Source of the DNA: Cunninghamia lanceolata
Lineage: Eukaryota; Streptophyta; Pinopsida; Cupressales; Cupressaceae
Direction: 5' to 3'
Assembly (NCBI GenBank): GCA_027924645.1
Contig: BSBN01000242.1
Span: 1,488,001 to 1,552,000, forward strand
Length of the DNA: 64,000 nt
Under the pieces are notes generated by a model that saw nothing but the letters and a program-made list of their open reading frames with translations, was not told the DNA's origin and did no database searches. The translations under genes were made by a program, and so were the position numbers. This document shows, one piece after another, positions 1 through 12,009 of this stretch. Position 1 is the stretch's first letter. Every line of letters starts with the position of its first letter.

Positions 1-449
1 TGGCCCATTTACAGGACTAGGTAGTATAGTTACAGACATAATTAGCTCAGGCATAGGCACAGTCCCAGAGATATCAACAGGAGCACAATCAGGCATGTCA
101 GGCATTGGGGTCAAGGATGTCTGACATGTTTAGGACTATGCAGTAGTAGGCCTATGAGGCCGGGAGAGAGGCACAACATTGCAGGATGTTGTATGAGGGC
201 CTGGTATTAGTGAGGCAAAGAGAGCTACCAGAGCCATTTTGTGGCATCAGGCTCGAGGAGGACAGGGTAGTCTGAGAGATCAGTACAACAACCACCTCCG
301 GTACATGTACTAGTAGTAGGCCAGGGGCCAGTTCTTGGTCAGGCAGGGTAGCAGGTGATGGGGCCACCTCCACAGAGAGATGTAGGGCCATCTCAATCAG
401 GGGCCTTAGCACGAGACAGTTCTACTTAGGGGCTGTAGACTCCTGAATT
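1..449. other. Unassigned sequence at window edge
   Basis: No feature could be assigned. Base composition is balanced compared with the ATG-rich stretch that follows, and all frames contain stops. The minus frame at 152-412 is Pro/Leu/Ser-rich with no recognisable motif. It may be the tail of an element lying outside the window. Confidence 0.3.
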
Positions 450-1182
450 TTGATTGGACATATGTATTTTTGACAATTCCTTAGGACTTGATGTATCATG
501 GTCATTTTTTATGTATATATATGAGATGGGACTTTGGATGAGATGGACTTTGTTGATGTACTTTATTGATGTGTATTTATGGAGTATGATGTGGATTATG
601 ATGTATTGGCATGCAGGTTATGGATGCTGTATGTGTTTGATGATATGATGTGATTGAGAGATGATGTGATTGATGATATATTTGTGATGCGGGATGATAT
701 GATATAGGATGATATGATGTAGATGCATGTGATAACTGATGATGTTTTATGATGACATAATGTATGGATGTTTGCATTTATTATGATGATGATTAGGATT
801 ATGATATGCAGGATGTGCTATGGTTTTGATGTTATGATATGACGAGGTTAATTATGACACAATTTTATGTATGTATTGAAATGGATGAGAATGCAGATTA
901 TGAATGTATGTATGACATGGTTTTTGATATGTATAGAGGGTTGATATGGATAATGTGGATAATGCATTAATGATAATGTGATATGATGAAAACATGTGAT
1001 GTAATATGGCTTAATGGACTAATGGTAAGATGATGAACTAATGATGTGGATTAATGAACCAACTATGAGTAATAATGAACTAAATGAAATATGGACAAAT
1101 AGGACTTAATGAATTTTTGAATGTTAATGGAATGGAATGTAAATGGACAAATGATAATGAATGGAAAAAATATAAATGCATG
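450..1182. repeat. ATG/GAT-rich low-complexity tract
   Basis: The plus strand is dominated by irregular ATGAT, GATGTG, TGGAT and AATGGA words with almost no C. It reads like a decayed trinucleotide or short-unit microsatellite rather than coding DNA. It grades into the 69-bp minisatellite that follows. Open frames here are artefacts of the skewed composition. Confidence 0.6.
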
Positions 1183-1560
1183 GATTAATAAACATATATT
1201 ATGAATGGACGAAAAATGCAAAAGAATAATGGAAATGATGAATATATGCTCAGATTAATAAACATATATTATGAATGGATGAAAATGCAAAAGAATAATG
1301 GAAATGATGAATATATGCTTGATTAATAAACATATATTATGAATGGATGAAAATGCAAAAGGATAATGGAAATGATGAATATATGCTCAGATTAATTAAC
1401 AGATATTATGAATGGATGAAAATGCAAAAGGATAACGATAATGATAAATATATGCTCAGATTAATAAACATATATTATGAATGGATGAAAATGCAAAAGG
1501 ATAATGATAATGATAAATATATTCTCAGATTAATAAACATATATTATGAATGGACTAATG
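1183..1560 (+). repeat. 69-bp minisatellite, about 5.5 copies
   Basis: A unit opening with GATTAATAAACATATATTATG begins at 1183, 1253, 1321, 1390, 1459 and 1528, giving periods of 70, 68, 69, 69 and 69 bp. Because 69 is divisible by three, the array stays open in one plus frame (1347-1589) and would read as 23-residue repeats of the type MKMQKDNxND. There is no promoter or family evidence that it is translated. Copies differ by only a few bases, so the array is younger than its surroundings. Confidence 0.85.
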
Positions 1561-2849
1561 CAAAGGGATGGTTAATGAAGAACAATTAATGAATGGGAAC
1601 GAGAAGGTCATGGATGTTGTGATTTGATTTGTTGATCATGATACCAAGTGCCTGAAAAATGGTCATGGGGTGTAGTCTAGGAGGAAATAGATGGTCAAAA
1701 TGGATAGGTAGGTGAGGGAAGATAAGTGGGGGGGGGAAATGAGGATTGTTCCGATGAAGCTTGGAGCAAGATATGGGAGGGGATAATCGTAATAGGGATG
1801 TATATGTAGGGTGGGGGGATAAAGGGTGATAGAACACATTAGAAATTCTACAAATAAATTATGAGCACTACTGTTGATATAGCATGAGATATTATGCACC
1901 AGGGTATGAGGAACCAAAGTGGCAAGGTATCCCGTGCATTGGACTTGACTTTGCAAACAATAGGATGATCCCATGCATGCCCAAGATAGTACAATCTTGC
2001 CTAAATGAATGAGGGGGATCCAAAGTATAAGCCCTTAGTAAGTACATAAAAGGTATGAGGAACCTTAGATGTAAAAAGAAACTAATACACTAGAACTGAC
2101 CCTACCATTCACAAGATATGAATACTAAAGTGGAGTAATGAGAACCTCCCACAAGCATAGCATATGAAAGCAATGACCATGCCCCATTCTAGGTCTTTCA
2201 CCACATACCATGATATAGTGAAATCAAGGTAGTTTTGAAATAATCTGAGAATAGGACAAAAGATAAAAAATCAATAACCAAAAGACCAATTGACCAAATA
2301 GACAACCATTATATCTCTTGCCAAGATGGGTGTGGATTGGTGATTCTGCCTATTGTAAGTAGGATGCATCCATAAGGCAGGAATCGATGGATGATTAGGA
2401 TAAATCAAAGGATGAGCGAAAAGATATAGGCCATGAGTTGCGGATGAAGCTGAGATTATAGGTGATGATTTTGTGTGAAGAGATGATGCTTTGATACTAT
2501 GCATAGTGAGTGTGTTGTGTTGAGATCAAGTGTAATAAAAAAGATTAGGAAATAGGTACCATCCAAGTGGGGTGGATGGGTGGCATCTTATGTACCTACA
2601 TACTAGATACTTTCTTCATATTCTAGACTGCCTACATACCTTGTATCCAAGATATCAAGGCACATTAAGATGCGGGTGGTGATGATATGTAGTTATGGCA
2701 ACTTGATGAAAGGAGGAATAGGGTTGTGTAGATGGATGAGGGCTGGTTAGGGGATGGAATTGTCAGCTTTCAAACTATACCATGTATTAAAATCACGGTG
2801 AGGACAAGGATTGATACGGTGTGATGTGAAGGGGATTGATGGTAAAAAG
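1561..2849. other. Unassigned intergenic/flanking sequence
   Basis: No domain, RNA gene or clear repeat was found. The stretch lies downstream of the 3' end of minus-strand element A, so it may contain A's decayed 3' LTR. I could not match it by eye with any sequence upstream of A's gag (23388-26452). Confidence 0.35.
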
Positions 2850-3480
2850 GCTAGGTGATGCATTGGCAGTGCAAGACGTGTTGTAATAAAGCACAAGAGG
2901 GATTGGTCAATGAGTGATCGAGGGAGGCTTAGGTGGATGAGGGAGATGAGGTAACCAACTGGGTGACCTGTTAGAGGTGTAAAGACGTGATGTTTATGCA
3001 AAACCATGAGAGGGGCCACGTGATGGATGGGTTATGGTAGGATAGAATGTAGGAGTGATGGGGGCATTATTGTGGGTGGAAATTCTACTTTTCTGTTACT
3101 CGGTCTATAAAAAGAGAGAGCGACGTAGGCAAGGGAGATGGTAGTAGGATAAACAGTGGGGTGGCCTATTGGAAGTGCAAATATGTGATGTGATAAATCA
3201 CAAGGGGGACCAAGTGTGTTAGGGATTATGATAGGATGGGGTAGTTGGGATTGGGATGAGTAGGGCTTAGGATGATGAGGGATTATGGTAGGTGAGAATT
3301 ATGCTTTTATGTTACTCAATCTATTAAAAAAGTAAGGATGGTAGGGGTAGGATAAAATATCAACTTGGGCAATAGGGTGATGGAAGGGGATGATGGTAAA
3401 GGGAGGAAGGTTGATGATGGGCTTGAGTTCTACTTTTTTATTACTCAGTTTCTTGCACAACATATGCAGGTTGGTGATGG
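2850..3480. repeat. Degenerate direct repeats, about 300-bp unit
   Basis: Segments near 2860 and 3165 share a diverged order of words: a GTGCAA...GTG motif, then CACAAGaGGG, then a TTCTACTTTTCTGTTACTC-like motif followed by CTATAAAAAG. The TTCTACTTTT-like motif recurs near 3083, 3299 and 3427. The copies are too diverged to delimit exactly. They could be internal repeats of the 3' LTR of element A, but no second LTR was matched. Confidence 0.4.
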
Positions 3481-3779
3481 AGGATGTATATTTTGGGAAT
3501 GATGGATAGTTGGATTTATGAAATGGTTGAAGCTCAGGTAGCAGGATTAATGGATAATGGATAAAGTGGATGGGATGGATGAATAATGGATCTAGATTTG
3601 AACCTACACATGATGCCTATAAATAGGTTTTCATCATGGTACTTGCACAAGATGCCACGAGGAGTGGTTTTCACCATAGGAAGAATTATTTTTCTTTACT
3701 TTTTTGATTTTTTGATTTTTTTTGGATTTTTTTACATTTTTTTTTTTTTGTATTTTTGATTTGCGGTATTCAGCAATCT
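3481..3779. other. 3' flank of element A with poly-T tract
   Basis: The stretch contains a long T-rich tract at about 3690-3757, which is A-rich on the sense strand of element A, immediately downstream of its integrase end. This may be the 3' untranslated region or the neighbourhood of a decayed polypurine tract. No LTR edge could be placed. Confidence 0.4.
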
Positions 3780-4870
3780 AACTGTGAAATCACTTTAGGT
3801 GGATGATGTTCATAGGTTCTTTAAGCTCTTCTCCTTCAAGAGTGGAGAGGCGATATGCTTCTGAACCATACTTAGCTATAACGAAATAGGGGCCCAACCA
3901 ATTAAGCTCAAATTTCCCTTTCTTGTCTTGCTTTGAGAGATTCTGTTGATTTTATTTTAAGACCAAGTCTCCTACTACAAGCTATCTGGCATGAATTTTC
4001 TTGTTGTAGGATCTATGAAGCTGATTCTAGTATGCCTGGAGATGATTCAAGGCATTGAGGCATCAGTCATCCAATAGCTCTAACTCTTGGAGGCATGCAA
4101 CACGGTATTCTTCGTCAATGATGACATTACGCAAAGAGATGCATAATGAGGACAATTCGATCTCGATTGGAAGGATAGATTCAACTCCAAAGATAAGTGA
4201 GTATGGAGTGGTTCTCGTAGGAGTGTGGATGCTAGTACAATAGGCCCAAAGGGCGAGGTGGATATGGAGGTGCCAGTCACGACTAGTTTCATTGACAACT
4301 TTCTTGAGGATTTTGAGCAAGGTTTTATTAGTTGCCTTGGCTTGTACATTACCATGGGGATAATATGGAGTAGACCAATGATGTTAAATATGGAATTGTT
4401 TATAAAGTGCATGAACATCATTATTTTTGAATGGTTTGCCATTATCTGTGACAAGGGCAGATGGGATACCATATAGGCAGATGATATGGTAAAGGATGAA
4501 TTTGGCTATTTGATTACTAGTGGTGAAAGTGAGAGGAATGGCTTTGACCCACTTGGTAAAGTACTCGGTGGCAGTGATGATGAATTTTTGTCCATTGAAA
4601 GAAGGTGGGTGGATTTTACCAATGAGACCTAGGCCCCGCTGAGAAAAGGGCCATGGTGTGGTGAATGGTTGCAAAGCTTAAGAGGGAGCATGTATAAGAT
4701 CCCCATGCTACTGGTAAGGCTTACATTTCTTTACATACTCACATGCATCATACTCCATTGTTGGCCAGTAATAACCTGTACGTAAGAGTTTTTTAGTTAG
4801 GACAATACCGCTTGTGTGAGCATCGCAGATACCTATATGGACTTCATGTAGTGCAAGGGAAGCTTCTTCC
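3780..4870 (-). pseudogene. Element A integrase remnant
   Basis: The frame at 4384-4674 carries an integrase core with the GLGLIGKIHPP opening Asp-region (degraded), a TEYFTKWVKAIPL segment and VTDNGKPF around the second Asp. The frame at 4063-4320 continues with LALWAYCTS and TPYSLIFGVE, the usual core-to-C-terminus transition. The tail EELKEPMNIIHLK lies near 3795-3840, after which a stop replaces the expected Trp. The enzyme would insert the cDNA into the genome. Frames change between blocks and several stops intervene, so no active product is possible. Confidence 0.82.
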
Positions 4871-5229
4871 ATGTTTAAACATCATAGGAGAGTGCCATCA
4901 TAGCTTCGGTGATAAGGGGTATCGGTAAGAATGGTGTAGCAAGAAGCTCAGTGGATGATTGATCGTTATTGTTTGCAAGATGATTCAAATGGGAAAGTGT
5001 GATGTTGAAGGTAGACATAAATGTCATGGTACCAAGGATTTTCAGGACTGACAATCTCACATACGAATTTTGACTCAGTGACACAATATGCTGGCATGAG
5101 GAGTTGTTACACAAGAAACTCACACTGATGACTATCATGAGGCATATCCAAGAGAGAACTAATAGTGGCCACAGTGTTAGCTGCTTTGTTGTGAAGGTGA
5201 GGCACATGTTCAAACTGAATGTAGTTGAA

Positions 5230-5530
5230 GAGCAACTTGTATTCATCAACAATTTTATTATAAGTGATCAATTTGTCATCCTTAGTACTCAGTATTCACC
5301 ATTGACCTATTTGATAACCAACTAGGAGTCTCCATAGACCTGTAACTGTTGGATGTTCCACTGAGCTGTTGTTTTGAGACCAATGATCAAGGCTTCATAT
5401 TCAACCACATTATTTGTGCAAGGGAAAGAAAGTTTGTATGCTTTGGGAATATAGTTGCCTTGTGGAGTGACCAAGAGTATTCCTACCCTTGAACCGTGAT
5501 TTGTGAAGGACCCATCAAAGTATAGTTTCT
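5230..5530 (-). pseudogene. Element A archaeal-type RNase H (aRNH), downstream of RT
   Basis: After a stop at about 5528 the same minus strand reads KLYFDGSFTNHG (first catalytic Asp), then CTNNVVEYEALI near 5385-5420 (catalytic Glu), then VYGDSWLVIK near 5315-5345 (second Asp). These match the aRNH that plant Tat elements acquired in addition to their own gypsy RNase H, and it lies in the usual Tat position after RT-RNase H. Later stops break the frame. The role would be removal of RNA from RNA-DNA hybrids during reverse transcription. Confidence 0.78.
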
Positions 5531-5534
5531 AGTT

Positions 5535-6960
5535 TGTTGATTTTGTCATAGTCAAAATGGATTCATCTAGGAAATCAATGGAGAGTGGTTGATGATCTGT
5601 GAGAGGTGCTTCAGCTAACTGATCTGCTACAACTTGTCCTTTGATTGCTCTTTGATCAACATACACAATGTCAAACTCGCTAAGTAACATTACCCATTTT
5701 GCCATTCTTCCTGTGAGTAAGGTCTTGGAAAGTAGGTATTTAAGAGGGCCGACTTTGGAGATGAGCTTGATTGAGTGACTCAACATGTAGTGTCATAACT
5801 TTTGAGAATAGAAAACAACAACTAGACATGGTCGTTCCATGGGTGTATAGTTAACCTCATAGCCAACAAAGGTCCTACTGATGTAGTATATAGCCCTTTT
5901 GCAGCTAATGTCATCTTGTTGTGCTAAAAGTGCCCCCAGTACTACTGAAGTTGTTGATATGTACAATAGTAGGGACTTTCCAGGGATGGGTGCCATAAGG
6001 ACCAGCGATGAAGCTAAGTATTCCTTGATGCGGTCAAATGCTTGCTAGCAATTCTAGTCCCATTTGAAATGTACTTCCTTACGAAGCAAGTGGGAAAATG
6101 GTTGGCATTTATCTTTGAGTTAAGCGATGAACCTTTGGATAGCCTAGAGCTTGCCTTGGAGGCTACGAAGTTGTTTGAGGGTCTTCGGTGGTGGCATTTC
6201 TGTTATAGCAGTGACCTTAGCTGGATCTACTTCAATACCCATGCTAGATACAATGAACCCCAAGAGTTTTCCTAATGTGACACCAAAGACACATTTCTTG
6301 GGGTCGAGACGGAGCTTGTATTCCCTAAGGTGTTCAAATATCTATTGTAGAACCTTAGGGTGTTCTTCTCTTGTTTTTGATTTCCCAAGGAGATCATCTA
6401 GATAGTCCTCCATGATTTTGTGTAGCATGTCATGAAAAATAGTGGGCATGGCTCGTTGAGAATCTTCTCTGACATTTTTAAGGCCGAAGGGCATGAATTG
6501 CTTTTAATAAGTCACCCCAAGGACATGTGAATGTTGTTTTATGTTGATCTTCAGGGGAAATTCTAATTTGATTATATCCCAAGAATCCATCCATGAGTGA
6601 AAGCATCTCATGTCCAGCCATGAGATCCATAATTATGTCTATGTTAGGAAGTGGGAAGTCATCTTTTAGACATGCTTTGTTGATGTCGCAGAAATTTGTA
6701 CATACTCAGATGCCCCTAGGTTTCTTAGCAACTAGAACAATATTGGAGACCCATTCTAGGTAGTCTATAGGGCAGATGAAGCCGACTAACAACAGTTTCT
6801 ATAATTCTTCTTTGACAAGTAGGCTGACTTGAGGATGCACCTTACGGAGTTTTTGTTTGACTGGTCATGCTTCTAGATGTACCACAAGGTGATGTACTAC
6901 CAAGGAGGGATCCAATCCCGGAATGTCTGCGTATGACCAAACAAAGACATTAGGTGCCTT
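5535..6960 (-). pseudogene. Element A reverse transcriptase and gypsy RNase H remnant
   Basis: The RT begins with FVWSYADIPGLDP near 6945. It shows the VAKKPRGI / CTNFCDINKAC block near 6700-6730 and a YLDDL catalytic motif near 6390-6417, the latter in a different frame. The gypsy-type RNase H follows at 5996-5793 and 5786-5535, ending with AIKGQVVADQLAEAP, a signature of the Tat group just before aRNH. Its first catalytic Asp position reads LLLYISTTS, with no Asp. Multiple stops and at least two frameshifts are present. Confidence 0.8.
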
Positions 6961-7959
6961 GTGGAGGATGATTGAAAGATTGGAGTTTTCATGGGTAGCA
7001 AGACTTTCCGCAATATGAGTAAGCTTAGGTTGTTCCTGTGTTCTGAGGTTGATTTCTTGCATGCCTTCAATTAGGATAGTGGAACGCTCCTGTCAGTAGC
7101 AAGGTATAGGGGGAAGGTGGAGATCCTCATCTCCTAGCACCTCGAACAGGTTTTCACCAGGAGATACGTCTTTATTTTTCTCTTTTGTGTTTGAAAGTGC
7201 CTCAGAGAGGTTTTTACCAGGGGATGATTTTCTATCTTTTGATTTTTTATTTGGACTAAGGATCCCCTCTTCCCAAAAATAGGTATTAGCGTGCAAGCAT
7301 ATGTCATATTATGAGGTGTCACGGAGTTCTAGGAATGCAAAGAGGGCCTCTTCATTTTGAAACATGTTGAGAGGAAGTGGTCCTTGATAATATTAGGCAA
7401 TGAGGTTGGGATGGATGAGGGAAGGTTGATGAGGAAGATGGCATTGTCGGGGAAGATGCATGAGAGATCAACATCTTCGCATGAAGCTATGATGACACTT
7501 GGTGTAATATTATCAACAATAGAAGAGGATACGATCACCTCTAATGAAGTTTTAGTAGGTCCACAGATTGTCATAGTAGGCGGTGCATATCCTAAACCAA
7601 AATACTTGGCATATTGCTTGGGGGATGTGGGATCAACTGGAATAGGTTTTGTGGTTCCTTGTTCATTGATGCCAAGCCCTTTTCCATGGAAGGACATTTT
7701 GGTACATATTTGGAATGGTACAGGATATTTTTCCTTGAAGTATTCAAGATCTACTGTTACTAGAGGGGCCTCATCATGATATAACCAATCATCCAAGGAT
7801 GTTTCTGCGGCTTCTTCTTAGGAGACATGTGCTGGAACAAAGGGGATCTTGCTATCAACCTTGCATTGTTGTTCTTAAGCCTTCTTTTGTAGGTGACACC
7901 CATGGGAGCTGGGGGATAAAGGTAATTTTCCCACATGAAAGGCATTATGAAGTTCATAT
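6961..7959 (-). pseudogene. Element A pol linker between protease and RT
   Basis: Two long minus frames (7796-7329 and 7296-7093) lie between protease and RT. The first is open for 155 codons with no recognisable catalytic motif. The second contains two related short blocks, SPGKNLSEAL and SPGENLFEVL, which look like an internal tandem repeat. Tat-like elements have a variable spacer here. I assign it to the A polyprotein from position and strand only. Confidence 0.55.
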
Positions 7960-8520
7960 TCACCACGCCCTTTGTCTGTGATCTTGAATTTGGATACTTG
8001 AAGGGTCAGAATGGAAAATGAAGTATAAGCATGTGATGGATCGATGGTGATAGATGGAGTGGATGAAGTATGAGATGAGGTGGATGATATAGATGAGTGG
8101 TCTTTGAGACTTCCCCATAAGTGCTTGGGTAATGAAATTGTCTATCATAGACAACCTCCAAAGCTTTACAATACTCAAAAGGTTGTTGACTTCCACACCG
8201 CTATGGGGAAACTTAAGACATTGGTGATAGGTGAAGGGAATGGCTTGCATGACATGTAACCATGGTTGTCCTAGGAGAAGATTGTATGGTAGGTCAAGAT
8301 CAACCACATGGCATAGAGTGGGTAATGTGAGAGGACCTACTTTGATAGGGAGACATGTGGTGCCTTCTAATTCTTGCTCTGTGTTGTCATATGCTTTGAT
8401 GGAGATAACCAAATACTCTAGATCAACTGCTAAATGCCCTGAAAGTTTTATGAAATTTAATATACAAATATTCAAACTGGATCCATTATCCAAGAGGACC
8501 CTTTTGACTTTGTGATTGGC
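7960..8520 (-). pseudogene. Element A aspartic protease
   Basis: The frame starting at 8493 opens with LLDNGSSLNIC, followed by LLGQPWLH near its middle, the paired landmarks of a gypsy retropepsin. Asp-Asn-Gly replaces the textbook Asp-Ser/Thr-Gly; to my knowledge this variant is common in Tat-like plant elements, so it is not by itself evidence of inactivation. The protease would mature the Gag-Pol polyprotein inside virus-like particles. The frame stays open for about 177 codons. Confidence 0.75.
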
Positions 8521-8899
8521 GATTTGGACCTCGTATGGAGTGCTTTATTATGGATGGGGTCAATAGGTGGCATGTTGGATTGTCTGAAAGTGAGATGGTA
8601 GGATGAAGACAATTGGGCCACTAGGTTTTGAAATTGTGTGGGAGGAATGTCAGTGGGGACATGAGACTCTTGAAGGGCCTTGTCAAAGATTTTGTGATGG
8701 ATGGTGGAGGTCTTAAGGATTTTGAAGATGGAGATTTGTGCAGGAGTCTTCCCAAGATGGTTGAGGAGATTATATTTAAAAGTGGTAGTAGTGGAGGATG
8801 CGGATGGTCCCTTGATGGTTACACACCCACATTAAGTGGTAACGACACATTTGGGAGTGTTATTTTTGATCTTGATGGTGGCAATATGAGTAGAGTTGA

Positions 8900-9625
8900 A
8901 ATCAATCCGGCCTACTACATAATCATAAGGTGGAACATTGTTATAGTTGATGTTGTTGGCTTGGTTGTTGGGATTGGTGTTGGAGGATGATGGTTTGGAT
9001 GTGGATTGGTTATTATGATTGGGAAGAGGGTCTTGGTAGACTCCTAAGCCATTGTTGGGTTAAGTATTGTTGTTTCCTTCCACTTAGATATTGCTGCGAT
9101 CGACGAGGTCCTAGATATAGTTTTTTCAATTTCATACATTTTCCCCTGGCATGTCCTTTGATATGGTGATAGTCACAATACTCATTTTATTTGTACCATG
9201 TAGGTTTAGGTTGGTTTTCATCAAAGGGTTTGGTCGTGGGAAACTTAACCATGTTAGCTTGGGCAAGTTTTTGGAACACAACTTTGAGTGGTTCACCCAA
9301 AGGAGTGTATTTGCATTTTGGATTGTTGGAAGGATTGCATTTTAATGGAATAGAGGGCAACGAGACATTGTTTGAAACATTATGTACAATGTGTGTCTCT
9401 TTAGGTTTAGGAGCAGCTGTTTGGATGAACTTGGAATCAATAGCGCTATCTCTTATGACATTTTTATTTTTAGCCCAAAATTTAGGTTTGTCATTGGATG
9501 ATTTTTCGTTATCATTTTGATTGTAGATCTTGACCAAACCTTTTTCCATAAGGCCCTTTTTGATGGTGACACCCTTTTCTATGATTTCATCGAAGGTGGA
9601 TGCACAATGCACTTGCAAGTGGAAG
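8900..9625 (-). pseudogene. Element A gag, 3' part with zinc knuckle
   Basis: The minus frame from about 9620 contains STFDEIIEKGVTI, then a low-complexity Asn/Pro/Lys linker. Near 9125-9187 comes YCDYHHIKGHARGKC, the CxxH-type nucleic-acid-binding knuckle typical of Tat-like Gag. Its upstream half resumes beyond element B at 21808. Between about 8520 and 9100 the frame is full of stops. This part of Gag would bind element RNA. Confidence 0.7.
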
Positions 9626-10476
9626 TGATGAAGGGGGTAAATCATAAAACACACAACAACAAAAATGGAACACAGAAAATAGAATATTTATTTATTGATC
9701 TAGGAAACTCATTACATTACAGAAGCTTAATTACAATCAGAGGAATCAATCCTCCATAGGCTACAGCACACTACAGCTACACATCACCAGGCTCTGGAAT
9801 CTTCTAACTTCTATAACCCCAAATCAGCTAGGGTTTCTATTTTCCCACCTATTCTTGACTCTACACTTTCCCCCTTCACTCTACTACTGCCCAGGGTTCC
9901 CAAAAATAGTTATTAATAGCCTTTTTGGCAGCCAACAACCTAATTTCAAAATTTGCATCTCCCTCCAAAAATAGGTCAACTTCCGGGAGCCGTAACTTTT
10001 GATCCAGGTGTCTGATTGACAAACCGTTTTATGCATCAGAAATCTCATCGAGTGCTCTACGTGCAAAGAACCCACTCTACCGGTTCTAGCCATTTTTAGG
10101 CTTGTAAGAGGCCATTTAGTGCCTCAAACCTGAATTTGAATAATTTTCAGGCATTTTTCAGGAAATAGAAACTTTAATATCTTTCAGCTCGCAAATGATC
10201 TTTGCATGATTCCTTCGCCAAAGGTCTTATTTTTCAATTAGGAAGATTCCTATAAATTTTCACTTCAATCCGTGCCCAAATGCAAACTTTCTAAAAATAG
10301 CAGGTTGCTATTTTTAGCAATTTGGAAAAACTGAAAGTTCTACATCATTATTCAAGCGATTATGGAACTAGAAGCACAAATTTTGAAAATAAATGAAAAG
10401 AACATCAACAATTTTGAAACACATCTTTTTTGGGTGATGCAAGATTGCCCTTACACCACTAGATGCTCCTACATCA
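9626..10476 (-). repeat. Element B 3' LTR
   Basis: The 851-bp LTR matches 20967-21807 over its length with scattered substitutions and small indels. Edges were set by the TGATG...CATCA ends and the abutting GGAAG duplication. No convincing polypurine tract is visible on the internal side (10477 onward, minus strand). Confidence 0.92.
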
Positions 10477-10514
10477 GACACCCAGGGTAATTTGAGAAGT
10501 GACCCTGTCACGTC

Positions 10515-10690
10515 TCAGGTGTTTGTGTGAATAAAACCCAAACGGTCAACCTCTGCCTTAGACAACCAAGAAGAATCTTCAACAGACTTTCCTTTCTATT
10601 TCACCAGATATTCTTCATATTGCCTGTTTTGAATACTTCTTCCCACACGGCTATCCAAGATCTCTTCTATCTCCTCTATTGAAGTAGATG
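10515..10690 (-). pseudogene. Element B integrase C-terminal chromodomain
   Basis: Minus-strand translation gives IEEIEEILDSR, then NRQYEEYLVK, a TAG stop, then KGKSVEDSSWLSKAEVDRLG. This is the chromodomain pattern of beta strands followed by a helix, and the stop sits where the conserved aromatic Trp of LVKW is expected. Chromodomains of this clade bind modified histone tails and steer insertion toward heterochromatin. The frame ends at the TGA at 10515-10517, 38 bp before the LTR. Confidence 0.85.
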
Positions 10691-11980
10691 TTGGAATACT
10701 CCAATGTTCTTTTGTTGGTCCATCCTCAGTTCCACCTTCATGATATTTTGATAAATCAGTAATGTTGAAAATAGGGGAAATGTTGATCTCACTCGACAGC
10801 TCCACCTCATATGCATTTTCTGAATCATGTTTCTTCAAAATTCTGTATGATCCAAATTTCTTCATTTTCAGCTTATTATATGTTCCAATTGGGAACCTTT
10901 CTTTTCTCAAGTGAACCATGACTTCATCTCCTACCTGGAATTCCTTATATCTCTTCTTTTGATCCGCCTTAGCCTTGTACTGAATATTCATCTTATTAAT
11001 GTGCTTTTTCACCTCTTCATGCAAATTCTTCATGTGTTGAGCAAAGACTTCAGCTTCGGCACTTGTCTTTTCTCCTTTGTCCAGATTCCTTAACTCTGAA
11101 GCATTTCTTGGACTATTCCCATATACAATCTGGAATGGTGATTTACCAGTACTCCTATTAATAGAACTATTGTAACAAAATTCTACCTGTGGTAAAATCA
11201 AATCCCATCCCTTGGGCTTATCTCCTACTAAGCATCGTAGCAGGTTACCCAAACTCCTATTCACCACTTCGGTCTAAACATCAGTCTGTGGATGGTGTGT
11301 AGAATTGAACTTCAAATTTGTCTTCAACTTCTTCCACAATGTCCTCCAAAAATAACCAACAAACTTGGTATCTTGATCTGAAACTATGCTCTTTGGTAGA
11401 CCATGTAATCTCACCACCTCCCTGAAAAATAACTCTACAATATGAACATCATCATTAGTCTTCTTGCAAGGAATAAAATGTGCCATCTTCGAGAATCTGT
11501 CCGCCACCACAAAAATGGAATCATGTCCTCTTTGTGTCTTTGGTAAACCAAGAACAAAATCTATATTGATATCATCCCATGGCTTCTCTGGTATAGGTAA
11601 TGGCTGATATAGCCCTATATCCTGACTTGTCCCTTTTACCATCTAACACACTCTGCAACTTTGCACAAATTTTCTCACATCCTGCTACAACTATGGCCAA
11701 TAATAATTTTCACCAACAATAGAAATGGTCTTATCTTGACCAAAGTGTCTAGCCAATCTTCCACTATGCTTCTCCTTAATCAGGTTCTCTCTCATGGAAC
11801 TCCTCGGAATGCACAACTGGCTTCCTCTAAACAACATGCCATCTTGGATTATGAAATCCAACCATTTTGTCCTGTCTAAAGTAACAGGTTCCAAACAAGC
11901 TTTCCAAGCCTCTGCAAAATCTAGATCTTTAGGATACAATTTTTTGAGCTCATCGAACCCAACAACCTCTATCTTCATTT
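10691..11980 (-). pseudogene. Element B integrase
   Basis: Frames 11978-11691, 11642-11274 and 11267-10596 together cover the zinc-binding region (KFVQSCRVC near 11660), the core with [12 protein letters not shown] (first Asp) and [10 protein letters not shown] (second Asp), and HHPQTDV followed by a TAG and then TEVVNRSL (catalytic Glu kept). The tail with FQVGDEVMVHLRKERFP is the GPY/F-side region leading to the chromodomain. Breaks are in-frame nonsense codons rather than shifts. Catalytic residues are all present. Confidence 0.88.
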
Positions 11981-12009
11981 ATGTTAACAAAATTTGTCTT
12001 CTGCTCAAG

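Noticed and set aside
1183..1560. CRISPR-like regular repeat array
   Set aside because: Units are contiguous without unique spacers, and the surrounding sequence is a plant genome with retrotransposons.
7357..7779. A 140-codon plus frame
   Set aside because: It overlaps the A pol linker on the opposite strand and has no motif of its own.
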